From the NCBI RefSeq assembly GCF_900155425.1, contig NZ_LT700190.1, forward strand, positions 310,001 to 374,000: a stretch of DNA of 64,000 nt, given 5' to 3'. The translations under genes and the position numbers were made by a program. Source of the DNA: Parabacteroides massiliensis (GTDB lineage Bacteria; Bacteroidota; Bacteroidia; Bacteroidales; Tannerellaceae). Shown in pieces: positions 44,460-54,164 of the stretch. A model generated the notes under the pieces. That model ran no database searches. It saw only the letters and a list, made by a program, of their open reading frames with translations, and had not been told where the DNA came from. Each line of letters opens with the position of its first letter. Position 1 is the stretch's first letter.

Positions 44460-45874
44460 AACAGAAAGGAAAGAATAAATCCTATGACTGTGGAAGCGGC
44501 ACAAGCGACTGCCAGCATAGTGGTTGACACACCTTTGCTTTGATTCGCTCTCAGATTCTCAATCTCAATGTTTTTGGTTGAGATTTCTTTAAGACGAAGT
44601 TCTGCGTCCCTTTGCAACGACGCAACTTGTTCGGTAAATGATTTCTGTTGTGCCTGAAAACCTTGGGATAGTTTTCCCATTTGTATGGCAGATTTTTCAT
44701 TGGCCTCGCCCAACTGCTTTTGAAGTTCCTGAATCTGTTTGTTGGCAGCTTCGGTCTGCTCCTTATGTGTTGAGTTCAGCTTTGCAATCTGATCTGTAAG
44801 GTTCTTGACTTGTTCCTGATTTGTCTTATCCTTTACTTGATTCGATTTGGATATTTGCTCCAGTTGATTTTGGAGGCCTTTCACCTGAATGGCATGTTGT
44901 TCGTCCGCTTTCTTTTGTGCTTCTGTGGCTGCTTTCAATTGCTCCTGTAGTTTTGCATTGGTCTTATTCTGTGTCTCAATTTGTTCGGCAAACTGTTTGC
45001 GTACTTCTGCGACCAAAGCAGCCTTGGATTTTGCCTTTTCGGAAGTGACGGATTCCGTGATGTCAGAGAAAAACTTACCCAAACCTGTCGGAGTGTCGAT
45101 GACCAGATCCGCAAGCAATTTGAGGTTATGTTTTTCCTCGGCATGACCTACTGCCGAGATTACAGCCGACTTCATCCGGACTATTGTGCCAAGAAGATCA
45201 TTGTTATTAAATACTTCGAGACCGGAACCACCGCCACGCACCAAAGCCACGGCATCATATTTCCCGTCCACCTCTTTGAGTGTCCGGACAGTTTGGGCAA
45301 TATTTGCGAAAGTAGTGTCCAGCTGTACAAATTCGATGCTCTGTGCGGCATTTCCAGCCGCGTTGTTGAACTCTGTCCGTGTACATGAGGATGTGGCCCA
45401 CAAAAGAGCAACACGTGGTTTCTCGTTGCTGAAAAGGCGGTTCTTGAACAACAAGGACACATCCTTCTTGCCGGATTGTGCTTTTTCTCTCTGTAAGTTC
45501 CAGAATTGCTTCTCGTCCTCAGATACCTTGCTTTCTTCCACATTGAGGACAGATTCAAGATCCAAGGAAACGCCGATTACGCTGTCCGGTCTTACCTTAC
45601 GGTTTACAAATCCGTAAATGGTAATCAGCTTTTCAGCCTTACCTGACAGTTGCTCCCGTTGGGCGGGACGAACCTTGATGACCAGTTCCTCCTTGCCGGA
45701 TTCTTGAATCAGGCGGTCATAGAATACACCGCCATACAGTTTGTTCATCCGATCCGGACGGTATATCCCTTGAACGGTAATAGGATAAGCTTCCACTGCA
45801 ACCTTCAATGCTGAATTATAGCAAGTCAACAATGATGCTGGGGTAAATATGGGTGTCTGATTCATTAGGTTCAT
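44456..45874 (-). CDS. Membrane-anchored exonuclease VII large-subunit-like protein
   Basis: 472 residues. An OB-fold-like N-terminus (about 1-115: YPITVQGIYRPDRMNKLYGGVFYDRL) is followed by an XseA-type catalytic core (about 155-275). The core shows PRVALLWATSS, IEFVQLDTTFANIAQTVRTL, AVALVRGGGSGLEVFNN, VISAVGHAEEKH and LADLVIDTPTG. The tail is a long coiled coil (about 290-440) and a C-terminal membrane segment (TTMLAVACAASTVIGFILSFLF). Chromosomal XseA has no membrane anchor. No xseB-like gene lies nearby. A -7 box at 45899-45906 precedes it. Role in plasmid DNA processing is inferred. Confidence 0.82.
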   Translation of the reverse strand: MNLMNQTPIFTPASLLTCYNSALKVAVEAYPITVQGIYRPDRMNKLYGGVFYDRLIQESGKEELVIKVRPAQREQLSGKAEKLITIYGFVNRKVRPDSVIGVSLDLESVLNVEESKVSEDEKQFWNLQREKAQSGKKDVSLLFKNRLFSNEKPRVALLWATSSCTRTEFNNAAGNAAQSIEFVQLDTTFANIAQTVRTLKEVDGKYDAVALVRGGGSGLEVFNNNDLLGTIVRMKSAVISAVGHAEEKHNLKLLADLVIDTPTGLGKFFSDITESVTSEKAKSKAALVAEVRKQFAEQIETQNKTNAKLQEQLKAATEAQKKADEQHAIQVKGLQNQLEQISKSNQVKDKTNQEQVKNLTDQIAKLNSTHKEQTEAANKQIQELQKQLGEANEKSAIQMGKLSQGFQAQQKSFTEQVASLQRDAELRLKEISTKNIEIENLRANQSKGVSTTMLAVACAASTVIGFILSFLF

Positions 45875-46019
45875 ATTCCTTGGTTTGTTTTTCTACTACA
45901 AAAGTACAAAAGATTCGGGGCTTAAAGAAATGCCGGAATGATTCTGTGTAGGGTAGGGGGAGAGTTCCACTTCTTCATCTAAGCTGATAGCCATTTGGAA
46001 AGTTACAGACATAAACATA

Positions 46020-46085
46020 GGGAACGTGGGTGCGTTCCCGGTCAGGGTGGGGGATAACGGGTACCATTCATGCAAATAGTACCCG
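46020..46085. terminator. Two adjacent intergenic hairpins
   Basis: GGGAACG/CGTTCCC (46020-46026, 46033-46039) and CGGGTAC/GTACCCG (46058-46064, 46079-46085) lie just past the stop of the 214-residue gene. The first belongs to the family of GGGAACGTG...CGTTCCC hairpins seen elsewhere in the right part. Confidence 0.6.
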
Positions 46086-46092
46086 AATCTTT

Positions 46093-46737
46093 TTATTCTG
46101 AATATTGCAGCTCGTTATATAACGTGTCGGAACAAGTCCATTCAACCTCTTGGAATATACGAATGGCAGTATCATCCCCTAAGCTTGGAAGGTTCTCACG
46201 CCTCTCAAAATCTTTTCTAGTCTCGTATTCGTCAGGTTCGGCATATTCTCCGGCATAGGCAGGAAAATCTGTAAAGAATACATAGCCTATTTCATTTTTG
46301 AAATGGAATCCTTCACCCTGATATTCCTTTTCAATGATATAGTTCCCTTTTTCCTGTTTGAGTGAGCCTTCGGAGATGTAATGTCCTTCCGGAATAGCTT
46401 CACACAATTTGCCGAACAGGGTGAAGGCATTCGGTTGGGATGAATAAATAGGTTCTGGATTCCCCTTTGAATTCTCTCCCCACAATTCCAGGAAAACATG
46501 GTCAAATCCGACCTTCAAAATTTCTTCCTGACTGCATTGGTCTGTTAAAACCAGTCTAATTAAGTCTTCCTTTTCGTTGCTGCTCAAAAGTGTCTTCGTA
46601 CCTATTTCATCGCCATAATTCACTCCCAGTTCAAACCATTGGTTTTCATCGAGTTCTTTCATTCCTTCCAAAAGGAGTTCCGCTAAACAGCGGAATCCAA
46701 TTTTAATATCTTCAGCATTTAATAATATTGTATTCAT
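46093..46737 (-). CDS. Unrecognised acidic plasmid protein
   Basis: 214 residues from ATG 46737 (MNTILLNAEDIKIGFRCLAELLLEGMKELDENQWFELGVNYGDEIGTKTLL); ATG 46779 would add 14 weak residues. It is strongly acidic, with no signal peptide. The C-terminal part is aromatic (FTDFPAYAGEYAEPDEYETRKDFERR). Acidic, compact proteins of this sort recur along 46-64 kb. Function unknown. Confidence 0.7.
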   Translation of the reverse strand: MNTILLNAEDIKIGFRCLAELLLEGMKELDENQWFELGVNYGDEIGTKTLLSSNEKEDLIRLVLTDQCSQEEILKVGFDHVFLELWGENSKGNPEPIYSSQPNAFTLFGKLCEAIPEGHYISEGSLKQEKGNYIIEKEYQGEGFHFKNEIGYVFFTDFPAYAGEYAEPDEYETRKDFERRENLPSLGDDTAIRIFQEVEWTCSDTLYNELQYSE

Positions 46738-46886
46738 AGTATTAGATAATTCTGATGTATAAATCCAAACCGATAGCATCGGTGTTGATATAATTCTCCA
46801 GCCACTGCACAGGCTTACTGTCTATGCAGTTTCTCTCGCATTGTTTTTTTGTGAATTTTGCGACTTTACTTTTCGTAAAGTCTTGG

Positions 46887-47207
46887 TTAAATAAATAAAC
46901 CTTCATATTTCTTGTCTTTTAGTATTTTATCAATTTTGTCTCTCAATCTTTCCAATGCTATTTTTGCGGCATCTTGTTTTACGGTTTCATTGGAAATATT
47001 CAAATCTGTTTTCGGGTAGTCTGACGGGAAGGAATGAATAACGCCCCATATCAGGTGTTTCAGTACATCTTCAATCTCCTTCCGGAAAATTTCAGGGTGT
47101 CCGGGAGTGAGATGTTCCTCTTTGGAACCAAAGTAATAATACTCTTCCAAGGACAGATCTTCGACCCGTCTTTGTCCGGTCTTGTTGTTCACTAATATCG
47201 CTTCCAT
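46887..47207 (-). CDS. Unrecognised small plasmid protein
   Basis: 106 residues (MEAILVNNKTGQRRVEDLSLEEYYYFGSKEEHLTPGHPEIFRKEIEDVLKHLIWGVIHSFPSDYPKTDL...). It is helical and charged, with no known motif. A CAAAGATA box at 47229-47236 lies 21 bp upstream. Confidence 0.7.
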   Translation of the reverse strand: MEAILVNNKTGQRRVEDLSLEEYYYFGSKEEHLTPGHPEIFRKEIEDVLKHLIWGVIHSFPSDYPKTDLNISNETVKQDAAKIALERLRDKIDKILKDKKYEGLFI

Positions 47208-47314
47208 ATCTCTGATTATTTTCTAATACAAAGATACGAAAACGATATGTAACAAGTTGATAAATAGATATATATTAAAAAAATAAGACGAGAAGGAACT
47301 ATTCCATTAAAGCG

Positions 47315-47704
47315 TTATCTCTTTTGAGTGAGTGATCGGGAATAATCGGTTAGATTGGCTATGAGTGCATTTTGCCATTGCCTCAGACAGATATCCCGGG
47401 CAATATAATCCTTGGAAGACTCCCAGTATCTTGCATTCTTTATGAATAATCCGCAAATGTTTCCTAGATAGACTTTCTCAAGAGTCAGCTGGGCGGCAGC
47501 TGCACGGAACATGCCTGTAGGCTGGTAATCCAGATTGGGTATATGAATCCCTTCGCTGAATATATGCTGATGGCAAGCAAGCAGTTCTTTGAACGAAGAA
47601 CAATTTTCAGCTTCGTCGATCATTCTTTCGCAAAGACGAAGCTGACGCTGTTGCTGCATGCGGTCAAGTGACAGCAGATTACGAAGATTATTTATGAATT
47701 TCAT
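47315..47704 (-). CDS. Unrecognised helical protein
   Basis: 129 residues, basic and helical (MKFINNLRNLLSLDRMQQQRQLRLCERMIDEAENCSSFKELLACHQHIF). It starts 3 bp after the stop of the 195-residue gene and shares its operon. Not recognised. Confidence 0.7.
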   Translation of the reverse strand: MKFINNLRNLLSLDRMQQQRQLRLCERMIDEAENCSSFKELLACHQHIFSEGIHIPNLDYQPTGMFRAAAAQLTLEKVYLGNICGLFIKNARYWESSKDYIARDICLRQWQNALIANLTDYSRSLTQKR

Positions 47705-47707
47705 AAT

Positions 47708-48295
47708 TTACGGTTTGAGATCTGAACAATGAGCCATCAACAGACCACAGAAATCCTCAATGAAGACATCATCGGCAGGACAGACTTCTGGCGTATCATT
47801 TTCAACGGCACCTCCCAATATGAGTGTGTCATTGATCAAGGTAAGATTAAAAACTTTAAAGTAAGTGCCGTTGGTACGAAGACACTCTGAGGAATCATTC
47901 GTCAAATCAAAATATACTGTCTCCTTTTGTTTCTCGAGAAGGGATTTGGCAACGTCGTAGATGTTCTCTTTGATTTTCTGCAATTCAAGTTTAAGATCAT
48001 CCGAAATGGAAACGAGACATTCCAGAGGAACCAGGTTTGCATTAACTTGAAAATCGTCATGTACCAGATTCAGCAATTCGGCTTGGCTTTTGTATGCGTG
48101 CGTAACAATTATGCGAACATTTGAAATGTCCACCTGGCTGTGCTGTGGAACGACAGTCAAAGGAACCGTCAATTGGGTTAACTCCCCATCATCGGTTACT
48201 TTTATGAATTGATACAGTTTGTTTCTAAGATAATGAAGTTTTTCAGAAGCAGAACAAATTCTGCCAAACAGTAAATCTATTTCGTTTTGGTTCAT
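47708..48295 (-). CDS. Unrecognised plasmid protein
   Basis: 195 residues (MNQNEIDLLFGRICSASEKLHYLRNKLYQFIKVTDDGELTQLTVPLTVVPQHSQVDISNVRIIVTHAYKSQAELLNLVHDDF). Acidic alpha/beta protein, first of a two-gene operon with a -7 box at 48318-48325. It lies next to the second iteron field. Function unknown. Confidence 0.7.
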   Translation of the reverse strand: MNQNEIDLLFGRICSASEKLHYLRNKLYQFIKVTDDGELTQLTVPLTVVPQHSQVDISNVRIIVTHAYKSQAELLNLVHDDFQVNANLVPLECLVSISDDLKLELQKIKENIYDVAKSLLEKQKETVYFDLTNDSSECLRTNGTYFKVFNLTLINDTLILGGAVENDTPEVCPADDVFIEDFCGLLMAHCSDLKP

Positions 48296-48519
48296 AAGAT
48301 TGATTATTAGTTTCTTGCAAAGATATCAATTTTCATTATGATTCGCAAGTGTAAATCAATCTAATTTACACTAAAATAACATTTTGTGCCGAAGGCTCTT
48401 GAAAATTTTAAAATGAACTCTCTCCTACCGGTATGTCTATTATTGTCTTATTAGTGTCTATAAAAATGTCTATATGTATAGGGTGTTGTAAGTGTCTAAT
48501 AATCAATATGTACAATATA

Positions 48520-49800
48520 TATAATATCACCACCTGTGGGGATATTATGTCATCACCTATGGGGTAAATTTGCTTAAGATATAACCACCTATGGGGATAA
48601 AAAGTACTCAACTGTGGGGTCGTAATGTACCCAATTGTGGGGTTACGATTTGTAATAATATATTACGAACCTTTTAATATCATCGGTTTTCGGCCTGTAA
48701 TATCATCAGCTGTGGGGTAAATTGGAACCATTGTATTTTGTAAATTTCTGAAATATAGTATTATGCAAAATTGCATTTACTTCCGCTTAACACTTAACGG
48801 CATCGGCAATATGGATGTAATGTAACCGGTAATGGGGAAAAATAACCCCAAATTGCATATTTTTCCCCACAATCGGTGATATTTGCCTGTTGTTATCAGT
48901 ATCCTTAGAATGGCGTCATCCATGGTAATTTGTAAAAATCCTTTTCACATTCCTAATCCCCATGATTGAGTACAATATGATTGTAAATCTTTCCAATATA
49001 TTGACTTAAATATCAAAGTTTCCGTTTGTTATGATTCTTAGTCTTTTATCCTTATCAGTGGTTATATATGGAAAAAACAGAGAAAATGAGCGCTGAAATG
49101 TCACCAGCTGTGGGCTGTATAACGGAAATTACCCATTTTACCCCATAGGTGGTTACATTATAAACCCCTCAAAGTATCATCATATTTCATTCTTTAATGC
49201 TACCAATCACTCGGAAATCCCCATAGGTGATTATTTTTGGGACAAAAACAGTCTGAAAAGCCAGAGATATTTGCATAAATGGGGAAATATCCACAATTTT
49301 TGAGGTTTTCCTCATGACTGATGAACATTTCTAGTGGGGAATATTATGCCCTATGATAGGTTATATTTGATTGAATGCCATTTTGTGAGATTCGTAATGT
49401 ACTCAGTTGTGGGGTAAATTATATCATCTTCAAGTTGTTACAATACATTCTCCCATATTTTATAATTGTCAGATTATCAGTATATTCAAATTATGTCTAT
49501 ATCCCTACAACTGTGTATATTAAGTGTATACTATCGCAATCTTCACGAAATGTACCTATTTATGGGGTGGGGGGGATGGTATCGGTTAATTTACCCCACA
49601 GCTGCTTATATTACGATAGGTTATCATCTGATGCCAGCGGCATATTATCGCGTTCCCGGACTAGCACAATTACCTCATGAATGGTTATAATTGCCCGAAA
49701 ATATCCGGATCAACGTGAAATGTTCCCGATTATGTGGTAAAATACAGCTTATTCGCCCTATTAGTGGTTACTATAAATGAAAAAGTGGTCACAGGTGGAA
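48520..49800. repeat. Iteron field 2 (about 15 copies), putative oriV of the second replicon
   Basis: Copies of ATCACCTATGGGGTAAAT in one orientation (near 48528, 48551, 48582, 48609, 48630, 48703, 48821, 49099, 49400, 49556, 49726) and reversed (near 48880, 49134, 49215, 49592) fill the 1.6 kb before the second Rep gene. The core TGTGGGG/TATGGGG is constant and flanks vary. They are unrelated to iteron field 1. No gene lies in this stretch. Confidence 0.82.
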
Positions 49801-49957
49801 ATCTCACCTGTAGTGGAAAAACGGTGGAATTTCACGTCCTGTGAGGACAGCTTTGTTAAAACGTGCAAAATTATCCCCGTTTTTTGACTGCTTTTTTGTT
49901 GATTTAAAATTATTGGAGTAATTTAGTAATCGTAACTCATTCATTATAAAAAAACTT

Positions 49958-51199
49958 ATGTCAAATAAAGAAACCAAAACTGATTTGCCTAAGGAAACAT
50001 TCTGCATAGAGAGATACGACGGCAAAAAGCCAGCAAGGATTCCAGATGCCCTTTATGATTTCAAAAATGTCAAATTTGAGATCAGGAACATCCGGTACTT
50101 CCGCTTGCTGATTACAATCAGCCAAAATGTTACTCTACAAGAAAGCAATCCGGAACTATTTAAATACAGTGACTATGCTATAAAACGCAAAGACCTTATC
50201 AAGTATCTGGGACTGACGACCACAAAGATAAACTATAATCTGATAAAGGAGCTGGAAGAAGAAATAAAGACCTGCATGCCTTACTTTAAGATTGTGAAGC
50301 AAGGCCCCAAAGGTGTCAGTTTTATGAATATCTATTGGTTTGAGTACTTTGGATACAATGCCGAGACTGACTACATCATGTATAAGCTGACTGAATCAGC
50401 CAAGCCTTTTATCACTTCTCTCCAACGGTACAATAAGGTTACTCCCACCATAGCCAACTTGTTGAATAATGAGGTACAGGCATGGCTCTATCCATGGTTA
50501 AAGTCAGCTGCAAACCTGAAAACAATGATGGAAGTCAGCGTGGACGAACTGAAGGCCCAGTTAGTCAAAGCCACCGACAAAACCTATGACGAAACGCAAT
50601 ATCCAAATGCGGTAACCCGATTCTTTAACAAAGTCTTGGGAATTCGGAAAAAACCAAAAGGGAGAACATTTGTGAAAATAGATGTTACCTATGTTGAAAT
50701 GGAGATCATTAACAATAACCAGGTCAGCTCTAAATCCATCAACTACATCAATGAGCTTACCGATATCACTGTAGCTGTATGGGCCAAACGTAAGTGCCGA
50801 AAATATGTCGGTCTGGCATTTGATGTCAAAATGAAGGAAAATTACGTGGAACAACCCAGTGAAATCAACATTATCAGCATTCCATCTCCTGCCAATAAGA
50901 CTAAAAAGCATGCTGAAATTGATTGTGTCAAAAGAAATCATGCCAAAGTCAAAGAAGAAGCTGAGTACATGGCGAATCTCTTTGATAAGATGGCATTTGA
51001 CATCAAACCGGAAGACATTTTGCGGGATATGCCACCGGCTGAGAGAGAGGAACTGAATTTCGACCAGATGAAACAAAAATGGATTGCCTATGTAAATGCT
51101 TATGGTAGTAATGTACCTGGTGAAATCAATACTGTAGGCAAGTTTGCCAAAAGGATGGGCTATAAGTACGATGAAAGTAAGGGGACTTACTATAAATGA
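49958..51199 (+). CDS. rep: Second plasmid replication initiator (Rep_3-like)
   Basis: 413 residues with a two-winged-helix layout (YFRLLITISQNVTLQESNPELFKYSDYAIKRKDLIKYLGLTTTKINYNLIKELEEEI; NLLNNEVQAWLYPWLKSAANLKTMMEVSVDELKAQL; AVTRFFNKVLGI). The C-terminal third is basic, then helical (MANLFDKMAFDIKPEDILRDMPPAERE). It is not closely similar to the Rep at 43089 and has no DnaA-like tail. Its own iteron field lies directly upstream, so it belongs to an independent replicon. Confidence 0.8.
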   Translation: MSNKETKTDLPKETFCIERYDGKKPARIPDALYDFKNVKFEIRNIRYFRLLITISQNVTLQESNPELFKYSDYAIKRKDLIKYLGLTTTKINYNLIKELEEEIKTCMPYFKIVKQGPKGVSFMNIYWFEYFGYNAETDYIMYKLTESAKPFITSLQRYNKVTPTIANLLNNEVQAWLYPWLKSAANLKTMMEVSVDELKAQLVKATDKTYDETQYPNAVTRFFNKVLGIRKKPKGRTFVKIDVTYVEMEIINNNQVSSKSINYINELTDITVAVWAKRKCRKYVGLAFDVKMKENYVEQPSEINIISIPSPANKTKKHAEIDCVKRNHAKVKEEAEYMANLFDKMAFDIKPEDILRDMPPAEREELNFDQMKQKWIAYVNAYGSNVPGEINTVGKFAKRMGYKYDESKGTYYK

Positions 51200-51295
51200 A
51201 TGAGTGATTAATGATAAAGAGGAAACTGGTTTCACAACCAACTTTCCTCTTTCTCTTTATGAACAACAAAACAACTTTTTCAGTAATCCTGATTT

Positions 51296-51781
51296 TTAGA
51301 ATGGCAAGTCATCCTTGATATTGTCTGCTGTCTCGGACTGTGCCACAACGACTGGTGACTGATTGGAGTGTGCAGGCTGTTGTGTATTCTGCTGGCTGAG
51401 ACGACTCTTGTCTACGATTAGAAACTCAATTTCAGACACTTTTGCTGTCTGGACAGTGCGCAATACGGGATCACCATTGTTGTCATATTTAAGTTGGTCA
51501 TTCTCGCGTTCCTGATAGGCACGTGCTGACATGCTGTGGGATGTTATTTGCACCAGATTGCCTTTTACCAGTCTTTCTGAACTGTAGCGGATACCGGAAG
51601 TGGATTTTTTGCTTCTCCAGAAAGCACATTCAATAAATTTGGCTTGGTCTACCCATTGTCCTTGCTTGTCGGTATAGCCACAATCGACTGCAATGGTAAA
51701 GTTAAATACTACGTTCTCGCCGATTTCACGTTGGTCAGCGTCTTTGACCAAGCGACCGATGTAAAGATGTTGCTCTTTCAT
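51296..51781 (-). CDS. ssb: Single-stranded DNA-binding protein with acidic tail
   Basis: 161 residues. OB fold (LYIGRLVKDADQREIGENVVFNFTIAVDCGYTDKQGQWVDQAKFIECAFWRS; LVKGNLVQITSHSMSARAY), then a Gln/Ser linker and the classic interaction tip NIKDDLPF. The intact tip means it can recruit host repair and replication proteins, unlike the SSB at 40189. It sits downstream of the second rep gene on the opposite strand. Confidence 0.93.
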   Translation of the reverse strand: MKEQHLYIGRLVKDADQREIGENVVFNFTIAVDCGYTDKQGQWVDQAKFIECAFWRSKKSTSGIRYSSERLVKGNLVQITSHSMSARAYQERENDQLKYDNNGDPVLRTVQTAKVSEIEFLIVDKSRLSQQNTQQPAHSNQSPVVVAQSETADNIKDDLPF

Positions 51782-51889
51782 GTTATTTGGTTTTGGTGAC
51801 CGGTTATCCGGTCGGTTAATAATTGCGTAAAGATAAGTTTGTTTTTGTAAATCAGCAAACTAACAGCTGAAAATATTCGAAAAATTATC

Positions 51890-52327
51890 TCAATTTGCAT
51901 CCATTTCCTGTTCTTCTACAAATTGTGAGACGCTATCATACAATGATGCTGTATAGTAATTGATGCTCTTCTCCGATATGGATGTGCCATTCAGAATTGC
52001 GGTCAGGAACCTGTCGCATTTCTTTCTAGGATGTAATCTGCGGAACAGGCGACGAATCACCCGACCGTCAGGCAGGTGTTCCACTGAAACGACATCCTTG
52101 TTCTCGAAATGCCAGACGCAAGGGTGGGAGGGACCGAAAAAGAGACTGTTCAATTTGTTTCCGTGCAAGTTATATCCGATAATCTCCCCGTTGTCATCCA
52201 TTAGGAACGAGATGATGTTTCCGTTGGTTGACTGATCCATCGCCTTGTAGATTGAATGAAATCTATCCATTTTCTCTTTCAAGTCTGAATGAATGAAAGA
52301 ACTGAATATAATTAGGTTATTTGTCAT
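51890..52327 (-). CDS. Unrecognised plasmid protein
   Basis: 145 residues (MTNNLIIFSSFIHSDLKEKMDRFHSIYKAMDQSTNGNIISFLMDDNGEIIGYNLHGNKLNSLFFGPSHPCVWHFENKDVVSVEHLPDG). Basic RRLFRRLHPRKKCDRF centre, acidic end. Last of four closely spaced minus-strand genes. Not recognised. Confidence 0.7.
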   Translation of the reverse strand: MTNNLIIFSSFIHSDLKEKMDRFHSIYKAMDQSTNGNIISFLMDDNGEIIGYNLHGNKLNSLFFGPSHPCVWHFENKDVVSVEHLPDGRVIRRLFRRLHPRKKCDRFLTAILNGTSISEKSINYYTASLYDSVSQFVEEQEMDAN

Positions 52328-52348
52328 TTCATTAAATGTTTATAGTTA

Positions 52349-52972
52349 TTAGTTGAATACGGATCTGAATAAGAGCCAATCGTGGTGCATTTTCTTCAGA
52401 TCATTCGGCCCGTTTAGAACCGACACATAAGAATGGAATACCACCAGGTTCCGGTCAACCGAATCGTAATGTCCCAATGCCATTCCGGTCTCATAGAATA
52501 GAATTGCATGAAGCGGATCTTTGTTTTCCATATTCCTAAGTCCGAGTTGTCCAAGCTCTTTGATGAAAGAATAGACAATCTCTTCTTGAGTTAAAGAACC
52601 AGTTATGCCTTTTCGGTCGGCATATCTCTCGAAGAACCTGTTTGTGAATATGAATTTGAGTGAGGAGTTTTCCCCTTCCAGATCCATTTGGATAAAAAGG
52701 CAGAGACGATTGTACTTGGTGAATGTGCATCCTACATAAAAAGGGATACTGACCAAGTCAGCGCGGTTTCTCACATGTGGAAAGATAAACCACTTGTTAT
52801 GCTGAGAGGACGTAAATCCTACCGGCTTAAAAAACAGCGGGTATCGTTTCAGCTTAATAGCTTCGCTCCGGTACCGGGCAAACTTTATTTTTTTTGAGAA
52901 AGCCAACGCTTCATCCATGTCGGAAGAAAGGTGTGTCGCTATCTCCTGGTAACTCATGTTGGGTAATATCAT
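52349..52972 (-). CDS. Unrecognised plasmid protein
   Basis: 207 residues. MSYQEIATHLSSDMDEALAFSKKIKFARYRSEAIKLKRYPLFFKP... then FIFTNRFFERYADRKGITGSLTQEEIVYSFIKELGQ. The FxxRYxxR pattern recurs in proteins of Bacteroidales conjugative elements and plasmids but has no assigned role. It is 21 bp upstream of the next gene in the operon. Confidence 0.7.
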   Translation of the reverse strand: MILPNMSYQEIATHLSSDMDEALAFSKKIKFARYRSEAIKLKRYPLFFKPVGFTSSQHNKWFIFPHVRNRADLVSIPFYVGCTFTKYNRLCLFIQMDLEGENSSLKFIFTNRFFERYADRKGITGSLTQEEIVYSFIKELGQLGLRNMENKDPLHAILFYETGMALGHYDSVDRNLVVFHSYVSVLNGPNDLKKMHHDWLLFRSVFN

Positions 52973-53011
52973 AGCTAGAGGTATTTGATTGTTTATTTGT
53001 CAAAGGTTGTG

Positions 53012-53587
53012 TTATAATGCAGCGGTATAACTAGCCCTAGAACTCATTAGTCTCTCATAGATTTCATCATCTTCTTCAAACTCATACTGTTCTAAAAGTT
53101 CACGGCGGGAACGGATAATCCCGTCTTGGCACAGCATAGCCGGAGCATCCATAAAGAACCGGAAAAGAATCTCGTCCTTGTACACCTCTTCGTAATTATC
53201 GATCATTACGGCAGGTATAATTTTGTCATCAATGAACTTCACCACTCCTTTGCTTTCGAATGGCGTCCGTGATTTCAACAGATAGTTGTAAACAGACAGG
53301 TAGAATATTTCGTTGGATGACAAATCTGTCCATTTGGCTGGTTGCCCTTCCTCGTCAATAGACCAAAGGGAAAAGGATAGGTGGTCGAGACCATACATCT
53401 CGATCCATTCAGCAAGCTTAAGGGTAGCCTGCTGGAACGTAGGGGCAAGATGTTTCTTTCCTGCAGCCGAAGCGATGTAGAAGCAGTTCAGTTTGAAGTC
53501 ACCTATCGTGATTTCGCTGGGGTGTTGATCCATCATTCCACGGAGTATAGCGTGAACGACGTCATTGAGGTCTATCTGTTTGTTCAT
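53012..53587 (-). CDS. Unrecognised plasmid protein
   Basis: 191 residues, acidic (MNKQIDLNDVVHAILRGMMDQHPSEITIGDFKLNCFYIASAAGKKHLAPTFQQATLKLAEWIEMYGLDHLSFSLWSIDEEGQ...). Predicted mixed alpha/beta, with no signal. It starts 4 bp after the preceding gene's stop. Confidence 0.7.
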   Translation of the reverse strand: MNKQIDLNDVVHAILRGMMDQHPSEITIGDFKLNCFYIASAAGKKHLAPTFQQATLKLAEWIEMYGLDHLSFSLWSIDEEGQPAKWTDLSSNEIFYLSVYNYLLKSRTPFESKGVVKFIDDKIIPAVMIDNYEEVYKDEILFRFFMDAPAMLCQDGIIRSRRELLEQYEFEEDDEIYERLMSSRASYTAAL

Positions 53588-53591
53588 ATCT

Positions 53592-53927
53592 TTAATCTTT
53601 AATTTTGAGCAATCGTTTCAGGTGGAACGCTGCTTGAAACAAGGTCTTACCCTCGCCGATGGTCAGGTACTGATTGTACGGCTTCTCAGACAGATAACCT
53701 GCCAACCATTTGTTTTCACCGTTTTCGTCCGGATATACCCCAAACCGCAACCGGTAAGTGATGTTGTCCTCTATGATGACAGGCTTAAGCCCCGCAATGG
53801 CTTGGCAGAAATTGTGGTAAGAGATCTCGGCTTCGCAAACCTGTATAATATCACCAGTATGGTGGTATCCGGCATTGATTGCCTCTAGGATCAATTTCTT
53901 CAATATCTCAACTGAAAGTTTTTTCAT
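53592..53927 (-). CDS. Unrecognised small protein, first of four-gene operon
   Basis: 111 residues from ATG 53927 (MKKLSVEILKKLILEAINAGYHHTGDIIQVCEAEISYHNFCQAIAGLKPVIIEDNITYRLRFGVYPDENG). ATG 54029 is rejected because the -7 box CAAAGATA (53950-53957) lies between the two. The N-terminal half looks like a small winged-helix-type domain. Function unknown. Confidence 0.7.
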   Translation of the reverse strand: MKKLSVEILKKLILEAINAGYHHTGDIIQVCEAEISYHNFCQAIAGLKPVIIEDNITYRLRFGVYPDENGENKWLAGYLSEKPYNQYLTIGEGKTLFQAAFHLKRLLKIKD

Positions 53928-54164
53928 GTCTTCATCTTTTTGGTTTATACAAAGATAATCATTTATTATTCTGTTGCATAATATGCTGATATATAATTGA
54001 ATAAGCAAAACAAGCCACAACTTTTCCATATAAGCAAAATGCCATTTTTGTGGAGCCTAAAGAAAACCGGGGGCGGCTTTCGGCAAAATTATTCGTTATT
54101 CCGTTTTCAGATCTTCCCGTGCCCGGACTTCAACAGGAAGTGGGCGCAGGAAAACCAGTTTCTA

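Noticed and set aside
44889-45617. Plus-strand ORFs opposite the ExoVII-like gene
   Set aside because: Cysteine- and serine-rich frames typical of the antisense of a coiled-coil coding sequence.
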